DNA of 64,000 nucleotides. Origin: Primula veris (lineage: Eukaryota > Streptophyta > Magnoliopsida > Ericales > Primulaceae). The stretch lies in assembly GCA_963682055.1 (NCBI GenBank), contig OY821742.1, positions 6,285,816 to 6,349,815 on the forward strand, in the 5' to 3' direction. The position numbers were made by a program, and so were the translations under genes. The notes under the pieces are model-generated. The model was not told the origin of the DNA. It saw only the letters and a list, made by a program, of their open reading frames with translations, and searched no databases. The stretch's first letter is position 1; the number at the start of each line of letters is the position of its first letter. Shown in pieces: positions 22,580 through 30,500 of this stretch.

Positions 22580-23324
22580 CTAAAAACAATAACAAAAAAT
22601 CTGTAAACAGTCTGTGTAAACTCATGCACATATTAAAATACAGAGAAAGTAAACAGTCTGAGTATTTTTCCAACATAATCTTATTAGAATATAAACAGTC
22701 TGAGTACCAATTTTATTAGAATCGCTAAACATAAAAACAGTCTGAATACTATTTTTACCAATTTTATTACGAAAATAACTGAATATAAACAGTCTGAGTA
22801 CCAATTTTATTAGAATCGCTAAACATAAAAACAGTCTGAATACTATTTTTACCAATTTTATTACGAAAATAACTGAATATAAACAGTCTGAATACGAATT
22901 TTATTAGAATCACTAAACATAAACAGTCTGAATAATATTTTCAACAATTACATATAGATCACTAAACAGTCTGAATCACTAAACAGTCTGAATACTTTTT
23001 TCCAGGCTGTTTTATGTTTTTATTCCCAAAACAACTGAATATAAACAGTCTGAATACTTTTTTCCAGGCTGTTTTATGTTTTTATTCCCAAAACAACTGA
23101 ATATAAACAGTCTGAATAATATTTTCAACAAATATTATTAGAATCGCAATTTTTATTTAAAAATAGAGTATGAACAATAGAGTATGAACCCTAATTTATA
23201 TATAAAATGGGTAAACACAATTAATAACCCTAATTTATGTAAAATGTCACTGAACTTACCCTAATTAAATTAATTTATATATTTTTCAGACTGTTTTAAT
23301 AAAAACAACGATTAATAAACTTAC
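22580..23324 (-). repeat. First intron of the Ulp1-like gene, motif array with local tandem duplications
   Basis: At least a dozen AAACAGTCTGA copies occur, almost all sense to the minus-strand transcript. A block of about 100 bp (AACTGAATATAAACAGTCTG to TACGAAAAT) is duplicated at about 22,690-22,770 and 22,780-22,870. A block of about 63 bp with CCAGGCTGTTTTATG is duplicated at 23,000-23,100. Confidence 0.75.
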
Positions 23325-23333
23325 CTTCACCAT

Positions 23334-23519
23334 GTTGTTTTCTGAAATTAACGAAGAGAGGTTTTTCAGTTTGATAGCCGGATTTGTTGGCGGTTTAAAG
23401 AGAGAAAGTTTCAGGGTTTTCGGAGAGAGAGATGAGAGAGAGAGGAGAGAGAGAGAAAAAAAGTTTCTGTTTTTTTTAATTGTGTTATGATGACGTCAGC
23501 AATTTTTTAATGATGTCAG
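23334..23519 (-). promoter_or_regulatory. Promoter and leader region of the MULE Ulp1-like gene
   Basis: Upstream of the proposed ATG (23,333, minus) the strand reads a CT-rich leader (CTCTCTCTCCTCTCTC near 23,440) like that upstream of the transposase. The first coding exon would be only nine bases (Met-Val-Lys) before GTAAG. Confidence 0.5.
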
Positions 23520-23605
23520 CAAATGGACCAATCCTTAATTAGTTTCAGTTTCATGGACCAATCCTTAAATACTTGTGTTTTCATGGACCAATCCAAAATT
23601 TACCC
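23520..23605 (-). repeat. Right end of the MULE with iterated terminal motif
   Basis: Three TGGACCAATCC units (GGATTGGTCCA inverted) lie at about 23,524, 23,554 and 23,584, about 30 bp apart, and the terminus CCC precedes the TTAAATATA target duplicate. Confidence 0.8.
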
Positions 23606-23614
23606 TTAAATATA

Positions 23615-25560
23615 TACTTCATTATTATTTGGAAAAGAGGACTGATCTATTCGTTCGGTCAAAAGTTTAATCCTATAAAAGTTCTGAAAAACGAAAAAGT
23701 CTTCAATTGGAAATAGACATCAAAGGATTAAAAAGTGTTTCTCCTAATGATTTGGCTTTTTATGAATGGAGTTGCCATAGAAATCAAAGATTCTTAGAAA
23801 AGAAAAGTACACAACATTTTGTCCGAAGAATAAAACACACGAGTTCATGACACGTAGACATAAAAAAAAACATTTTGCTAAACTGATAGCAAAATAAATA
23901 TTGTTAAATTTAGCAATATTCATTTTATAATCAGTTTACAAATAGAGCGTATGATAGTATGTTGACATTTTTTTTAGAGTGATAGTTTCAAAAGGATATA
24001 TATCACACAACAGACATGGAAAGTTGTAACATAGTGTTTGCTCAAAATTAACATGAAAAATAAACAGTACTAGCCAGTACTAGTGATAGTATTTTACGGT
24101 TATGTTTAATTAATCAAAGTATAGTATAATCAGGATTGGGATACACGGTAAAATTCTTGAAAGTGTACCCAACTTCTCAATAATTTCAAGTATATATTCT
24201 TCCCCTTATTACTAACAAAAAACGACTCTCTCCGAAACGTATTATATTAGTTGTCGCTCCTACATTTCAAAAACCACCTTATAAAAATTTAAGGTCTTTC
24301 AGTTTTATTTTATAAGTTAGCAGTATAGCACATGTATAGATTTATGCGGAGAGTTTAACGTAATATTACAACGAATTAGTGAAAGTGAAAGTGTGAAACA
24401 TATTAAGTTAACTAGAAGATAGATAAGTAGATTGATATATGAACTGAAGTGAAAGAGTGGAACTGTTGATTACTTTAAAGTTCATGAAAACAGTCGTACT
24501 CATTTGTCCAATTATTTATTTTTGAAATGCAAATTAAGTCGATGATTGTTTGAACTTTGAACACTAAAACGTTTGTTGATAAGATGGAAGGTGCAAATTG
24601 GATGTTGAATCATTCAAGATTTTAAACAGTAGTGACAGCTTTACCAATAAGGATTAATGCATGATTAAATCAAAGATGCTAAACTATTTATTGATAGTAA
24701 ACTAACCTATAAGGATTAATACATGTTTAAATCAAAGTTGCTAAACTAATAACATTTTTCAAAAATCAATTATATTGTACATTTGATTCTATTATTTTGA
24801 GAAACGATGTAATGATTAAGTGTACGTATCTTACATCCAAGGCTCATACCAACTTGTGTTTGCAATAAAATTATATTGAACTTTCAGTTGATGAATTTCA
24901 TTCATAATTAACGAGTGCCTCCGTTAGCCAAAATTGTGCTAAATTTCGTTTTGCAAATCGTTAGTGGTGAGTGAGGCAAAACTTCTACCATGGGAGTAGC
25001 CTCTAACTTCTACCCATCACTCGATCCAATAAGAATTTTAACATATAGGAAAGAGAACATGAGTATAATTTGTTACCAAAAATTAAAAAAACATGAATTT
25101 GTAGGAAAAAGAATATGGATAATAATTTCTTTTTGCTAGAATATGTTATCAAAACAATCTTGATACATTACAAATAAAAAAAAAATGCTAGAATTTGTTA
25201 TTGATTTTTTTTTTTTGCTAGAATTTGTTACCCAAACACTTTTGATGCATCACAATTTTATTTTTTTTGCTAGAATTAGTTACAAAAAAAAAAAAAAATG
25301 TCACCAGATGATTAACGGGGTTCCATATCAACTTCTTTTATAATATAATACACACATATCAATTTATTTATAATTATGTAATGTACCAAAATTGTTTTGG
25401 TAACAAATTCTATCAAAATTTTACTCATATTCTCTTTCCTACGTGTCAAAATTCTATTGCACGAAAGGAGGGGGTTAAGAGGTAGAGAAATTTAAACTTT
25501 GATCATTTGTTTAAAAACATAGAGATTAGCTTAAAAATAATTGAAATAATTTAATCTGCC
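23615..25560. repeat. AT-rich duplicated noncoding segment (copy B)
   Basis: I see no gene. The stretch 23,680-24,160 aligns by eye with 45,410-45,770 (for example TGATTTGGCTTTTTATGAATG). The stretch 24,160-24,960 resembles 147-840 and 46,118-46,640. The stretch 25,470-25,570 matches 39,930-40,030 and 1290-1380. All are in the same orientation. Confidence 0.7.
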
Positions 25561-26298
25561 AACATAGGAAGGGAAGAGGGGACAGAACTTACTATACATA
25601 AGTGTACAAAATCATCGAGAAATGATAATACGGTCCATTAATTAAATAATTTGATAGTATGCTGTATAAAATAGTAAAAAAACAATAACATAATGTAAAA
25701 CAATACCAATAAAAAACCGTTACACAAATTTTACTAGGATTATACATGTCACCGGTCCGATATACTTTTCCCTTGGCCATTGATTATTTAGGGGTAAAAA
25801 AAAAGTTTTCCTATAATAACACTTTCATTTGGTAAGTACTACCACTAATTTGTAGACTAGATTTTTTCAAAAGATACACAAAGGTGAAGACAATGATGAA
25901 AAGCTTAAAAAGGTTTATCATAGGCAATTTGAACATAAAGATAAAGAAGCAAACCACGTATTTTCCGTATTTTCTCAGTCATTTCCTTGCACTCAAACTG
26001 CGTTTTCCTCCACATATTATCACCAATATTTCTTCCAAAAAAAATGTAGATGCATCCTTTCTCCCTGTATATATAGTTCAATCGTTGTATCTCAGACAGA
26101 CCACACCGCAAAACCACACCGCACCACTACATTGGGTTTATTCTCTTTGTCTTCGCGAAGTATTCTACGCTCCCTCTCTCTCTCTATCTCTTTAAATTTG
26201 TGTTATAACTCAAATTCTTATATCTATATATATATATATATCTCTGATTTAATTAACATTGTAGTTTTTTTTTTTTGTACAGGTGTTTATTTAATTAA
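25561..26298 (+). promoter_or_regulatory. Promoter and 5' leader of the truncated HMA gene
   Basis: The block 25,590-25,860 is the inverted counterpart of 49,360-49,690, and 25,950-26,040 is the inverted counterpart of 49,005-49,090 and 10,615-10,700. A TATA-like TATATATAG lies near 26,069. Sequence just before the ATG (TTTTTTGTACAG^GTGTTTATTTAATTAA) looks like the acceptor of a leader intron, as at the paralogue's start (44,700 minus). Confidence 0.5.
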
Positions 26299-27488
26299 AT
26301 GGGCCTCCCAAATGTTGGTGAGAAGACTTTGGTCTTCCAGGTTGTTGACGGATGCATGTGCAACGGATGTCTTAAGGATGTGCGAAAGAATTTGCAAAAA
26401 ATCCATGGAACAATTTCAATTTCAATAGATTATAATTATAATGAAGGTGTAAAAAAGCTCACTATTCAAGGTAAAGCAAACTTCCTTTCTTTTTCCCTTT
26501 TTTAGTACCCAACAAACTAGATACTCTGACCGTTAGATAACAACTAAGATGCCGGTCCTTGATATTTAAAAATGTACCTATATTCCCTTAAAAAGGAAGA
26601 CATGTATTAAAAATGTATTAAAGGGATGGCAATTGGGCCGGTTTTCTCGAAACCCGACCCAACTCGCATATCAATCCGCACATAACCCGTTTCGACCCGT
26701 TTATACCCGATCTGACCGTTTGACCCGGAATTTTTTTGATAAGCTAAATAAGTGCAACCCATTATTAAGCATCTAACAATAACCACCTAACTAGATTAGA
26801 AAAACCTAAAAATATTATTTTTTTCAAAATTTTCATATTTACCTGGTAAAAATTTATAATAACCCAATTGTGTATCTATCTATATTTTTATCACTCATAT
26901 TTTCATATTTCTATGTATCGTTGATAATTAGATTTCTCTCATCTTTTTATCACTAGGCACATATGTTTTATATAGTGTATCTATGTGTGTATCTATGTAT
27001 TTATTTGTGTATGTTAAAGAGAGAGAGAGGACGTGTCATGTGTGTGTTGGGTTGTGTTTTATTATTCACTATATTTCTAACTTGCACAAAAGCTGCACAA
27101 AAGTGCAAACTAACCCAATCCAACCTGGGCCAAATAAACCTGTACTTTTATCCAATCCACACCGGGTCGGGTCGGGCCAAAATCCGGAGTTCTGCCATCC
27201 CTACCTGCAAATGCATGGTGTCACATTTTATTTATCCCATGTCTGTTATTTTCAGGGAAGAATTTAGATTCAAAGATGGTGATTACTGAGCTAGGAGACA
27301 TGAAGAAAAATGTTGAGTTTGTCACCCAAAAAAATTCCATTGCTGACCAAATAGAGAAGAAGCAAATTGCAGTGAACGGAATAGAAGACTTCACTTTACG
27401 AATAATTAACAAAAAATCACAAGTTAGTGCAGCTAGAAGCCTAGATGTGAGCCTGAGTTGGATTAGTTTAAATAACCAACAAACATAA
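26299..27488 (+). CDS. Truncated HMA-domain gene, relative of the HMA-DC1 gene
   Basis: Two exons, 26,299-26,470 and 27,256-27,488, join with GT-AG junctions in phase to 134 codons plus stop. Exon 1 encodes an HMA-type (heavy-metal-associated) fold with a C-x-x-C in GCMCNGC at about residues 19-24. Canonical HMA proteins have Met two residues before the first Cys of that motif; here it is Cys. The protein is a close paralogue of the minus-strand gene at 42,597-44,688. Partway through exon 2, after a GAAGACTTCA sequence, homology switches to what is 3' flanking sequence in the paralogue (41,960 on the minus strand), giving a novel tail of about 27 residues. The DC1 region is therefore lost. 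It may be a pseudogene or may make a short HMA-only protein. Confidence 0.7.
26622..27202. mobile_element. Small DNA transposon in the HMA intron
   Basis: Short inverted termini AGGGATGGCA at 26,622 and TGCCATCCCT at 27,202 flank sequence rich in GACCC and GGGTCGGG motifs. The equivalent intron of the inverted paralogue (44,296-44,522) lacks this block, so it inserted after duplication or was lost there. No clear target duplication is visible. It may be hAT-like, but the superfamily is uncertain. Confidence 0.6.
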
Positions 27489-28079
27489 ATCAATCTTTAA
27501 GATTAATGAGATTCATTATTCATACAACTCATCTTACGCAACCCGTATACTCGTTATAAGTATGATTATATACTTTTTGTCAGAAAAAAGCACATAACCC
27601 TTCCAAAACTACCCACACGGAGTGCACACAATATCAGGTCTCGACCCCAATTTTGTAAGGAACAATATCAGGTCTGTACAGCTGTACTAGTTATGGTAAC
27701 TAAACCTAATTGCCGACTGCTTATGATCTTAGCTTGTTTTTTAAATACATTTAACTTGTAATTAGGTACATTCACATTGCTAATTTTTTTTTTGTATTTG
27801 CAAATTTTACAGCTTTTAAGATAAAAATCAATAATTTTGATACAAGTATTTTAGCTTCTTAAGCTATTTTTTCTTTAATTAAAACATGTTCTAGTAGTAA
27901 AAAATGTTTTCAGCAAGATGGGTTGTGCATATGATTAATTAAAGCGTTAGAATACCCAGCTAATGATCATGTTCAATAGAGTCGGGATCATTTGTCCCCT
28001 CTTTCCTGTCCCCTTCTGTTCAATACATGATGCTACCACATATGTTACATGATGCTACTTCTTTTTACTCTTTGCTTTT
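27489..28079. repeat. 3' flank paralogous to 41,430-41,860 (inverted)
   Basis: From the stop codon to about 27,952 the sequence is the inverted counterpart of 41,428-41,880 (for example TTAATTAAAGCGTTAG at the break). After that the two flanks diverge. No other gene was seen. Confidence 0.75.
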
Positions 28080-28697
28080 AAGTTTAATGCAGTATAATGT
28101 TAGATTATATATACCAAATTTTAAACAAACTTCAAATTTCAGAATTTTGAAAAATAAATATGGTTTTATGTACTAATCAATGATTTTCCTAATAAAACTG
28201 ATAAAGTTACTATGCTTACCACGACACAAGTTTGATCCCTGCATCTTTTAATCACTTAAACAACACAAAAAGGGAACGGATCAACAACATTAGGATCTAA
28301 TAACAAGAAATAATTATATAGAAAATTACGGTTTAATTATTGAAATTTCGTTTCTTTTTTGTAAGAATTGATATAAATTAAAAGAATATAGCATCATTGA
28401 TTCTTGGTATCAAATTAATCTCAAGTAGATTTGACCCTGCAGTTTTAATAATTAATAATCAAACTTATACTTAAATTAACAAAAGCTAGGAAAAAGAGAG
28501 TAGTTTATCATACCTAGTGAAGTAACTTACAAAAAGGTTTTGAAAAGGACCAAATTAAGTTTTGAGATATAGAACTATACTAGCAAGGAGACCCGCGCGA
28601 ACAAAAGCTAGAGAAAAAGAGTAGTTTATCATACCTAGTGAAGTAACTTCCAAAAAGGTTTCGAAAAGGACCAAATTAAGTTTGAGATAGAACTATA
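28080..28697 (-). promoter_or_regulatory. Gene-less promoter/leader copy, minus orientation, partly duplicated
   Basis: Nearly the same sequence as 9998-10,450, including CTTACCACGACACAAGTTTG and CAAAAAGGTTTTGAAAAGG. The last 115 bp or so, including its junction with Helitron-like sequence (CTAGCAAGGAGACCCGCGC), are tandemly duplicated: about 28,485-28,600 and 28,601-28,715. No coding exon follows. Confidence 0.6.
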
Positions 28698-30500
28698 CTA
28701 GCAAGGAGATCCGCGCTTCGCACCGGAGATATGTTAATGTTGTTCTTAATTTTGTAACATTCCAAAGTGGATATCATTCTTTATTGGAAGGAAAGCAAAC
28801 GTAGCATTAAGTGGATATTTGATATACATACATAAATACCGTGATGTAGTTTATGCAAAATATAGTATGTAGAACCGACATAACGATATCTGCTGAACTG
28901 CCTATTACATATTAATAAGTCTTTGCTAGACACAAAATAAGAAGCCGATATTCGATCTAGGTACATGCGATATACATACATAGAGACCATAGGTTAGTTA
29001 TTTAGATACAGACACTGTTTTGTTGAGTCAGAATAAAGGATCGATTCTTTGTGTTGTGGCAAAATAAGTGCACGTGGCGCCTTTTTCGACTTCAATTTAG
29101 TTGCAAAATAATAATTAGGAGAGCTTAGTTTTATATTTACATAGATATACTTGAGATTGCCACACTATGCGGTGGTTTCTTTTGAGGTTTCAGCGGTTTA
29201 GGCCTCCGCTTCTTTATCTTCGACCACAACGACGGTTAATTTCTTCTGGGCTTGCTGAGAAGTTTGGTTATCGTAATATTTTAGTAGCACCAGATGATTT
29301 TTTGTTGAGGTCATAGCTGCAAGATAGGTTTCATCAATCACACCATCCTGTTGAGGAGTTGCCGAAAACTTTGATTAGCTGAAGATATTAAATAGTTGCC
29401 CAAAGATTTGATAATTTGAAGATAATATAAAATTGAAAACATGAAGTAGAAAGTGTTGGTGATTTGAAGGTATTACAGAGCTTTTGTTTTTGAATTACGC
29501 TGCTGTATTATTTTTTCCAAAATAACGACAACAATGCTTAAAGATGTAAAGTTAATATCTCAGAAGCATGTTAATGAGTGAACCTAGAACTAACTGTGAC
29601 TCGACTATAGAAAATTATTCGACTTTGATGGATTTTCTTACGAATGAATTTATATTTAAAAAAGGTACTTACATGAGCAGGTTCATTAAAAATTTGAAAC
29701 AAAGGGAAAATAACTCAAGAATCCCTTTTTTTTTTTCAGCGGGAAATTTTTCATTGAAAAAGGAAGCTTTAAACGAAAGTTAAACTGAATCTGCAATTTT
29801 AATAATACAGTAGTAGGTAATATTTGATGTGAAGAGATACCTTGTCTGATTTTTCTTTGAGTTTTGTGGCGGTGATGTTGAACAACTTCTCTGCATTATT
29901 CCCAAAGCAATCAACTTTTAAAGTCCCCGTCGCATCGTGAAACTCGACCTCGATTCGACACCTGTTAGTGATGATGGGATTTTACAGTTATTCAATGAAT
30001 GGGCTACGAATATTTAAAATGGAAGTTTTAGAAAAATTATAGAGGAATGTAACCTTGGTTCTGCTACAACTTGATCTTGGTTACAACGTAGGTAATTGTA
30101 AATTTTCCCGCAATCTGCAAATATGATTCTATGACAGCTGCTACAACAAATGTACCAGAACTTCTGCTTTAGGTTTGTGATTGCGGCTGTTGCTTTTATC
30201 CAGACATGTTCTGTGGTAATGGCTGAGTAATGATTTTTGATAGAATGTTTACGACAATTATTATATTTGAGTTTTTATTGGGTTTTACATACTGTGGATC
30301 CTAGATGATTGGTGCCTGCGATGTCGAGTACTGCTCGTTTTGTTGAAGATGTCTTCTTCCGACGCTTTGGTGGTGGTGGTGTCTCGAAGATGGTGTTGTC
30401 TATCTTGTCTTTCGTTTGAGCTGACCTGAATATATACATAAAAAATAAGCATACTAATAAAATAAACCATTTTTCGATCAATTAGTGATGTTATTGGATC
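28698..30500 (-). mobile_element. Helitron-type element, second family, with RPA-like gene (right boundary unknown)
   Basis: The minus strand ends GTGCGAAGCGCGGATCTCC then TTGCTAG before T: a short GC-rich hairpin (GCGaaGCGC) followed by CTAG at an A/T junction, a Helitron-like 3' end. Just inside lies an RPA-like single-strand-DNA-binding gene. Plant Helitrons often carry RPA-like genes on the 3' side of RepHel. No RepHel helicase was found, and the 5' TC end could not be located; the element may extend to about 33.3 kb. Confidence 0.5.
29198..30427 (-). CDS. RPA1-like single-stranded DNA-binding protein, C-terminal part
   Basis: Four minus-strand exons are supportable: 30,427-30,288 (basic, proline-rich, PPPPKRRKK), 30,222-30,054, 29,961-29,841 and 29,368-29,198. 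The second encodes a zinc-ribbon-like sequence (WYICCSSCHRI ... ADCGKIY). The third carries RCRIEVEFHDATGTLK and CFGNNAEKLFNIT. Together these match the C-terminal OB fold and zinc ribbon of plant RPA70-like proteins. Exons 2, 3 and 4 join in phase. The last acceptor (CAAAG^TTTTCGG) is unconventional; the alternative CTTCAG acceptor would give an early stop. The protein would bind single-stranded DNA in the nucleus. The N-terminal OB folds were not found, so the gene is partial or its first exons lie upstream in diverged sequence. It may be a decayed Helitron cargo gene. Confidence 0.6.

Larger units (their letters stand above)
17558..23333 (-). pseudogene. Ulp1-type (C48) SUMO-protease-like gene of the MULE, eleven exons, one stop codon
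   Basis: On the minus strand I place exons at 23,333-23,325, 22,579-21,842, 21,303-21,157, 21,062-20,411, 20,315-20,157, 19,875-19,242, 18,659-18,560, 18,474-18,388, 18,282-18,019, 17,925-17,810 and 17,720-17,558. All introns are GT-AG and phases agree, giving 1,023 codons including the stop. One in-frame TGA (20,735-20,733) breaks exon 4. Exon 2 is a helical domain of unknown function. Exon 4 has an acidic serine-rich tract. Exons 4-5 form a long charged coiled coil. Exon 6 ends in a lysine-rich, probably nuclear-targeting region. Exons 7-11 are the protease: ADHWTLLVLN (His), GFYNS (Asn where Asp is usual), PYQGATSDCALYVC (Gln and Cys). The family cleaves SUMO-like modifiers. The role in a MULE is unknown. 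Confidence 0.82.
12447..23605. mobile_element. Complete 11.2-kb Mutator-like element with transposase and Ulp1-type protease genes
   Basis: The 9-bp sequence TTAAATATA flanks the element at 12,438-12,446 and 23,606-23,614, as expected of Mutator-like insertion. The ends are imperfect inverted repeats: left GAGAAAATTAAGAATTGG, right (inverted) GGGTAAATTTTGGATTGG. Both ends carry iterated GGATTGGTCCA units. Inside are a MURA-type transposase gene on the plus strand and a convergent Ulp1 (C48 peptidase)-like gene on the minus strand. MULEs pairing a MURA-type gene with a Ulp1-like gene are known in plants (the Kaonashi/KI-MULE group of Arabidopsis), and this element looks like a member or close analogue. 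Noncoding parts are packed with TCAGACTGTTTT-type motifs that I did not see outside the element. Confidence 0.92.
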
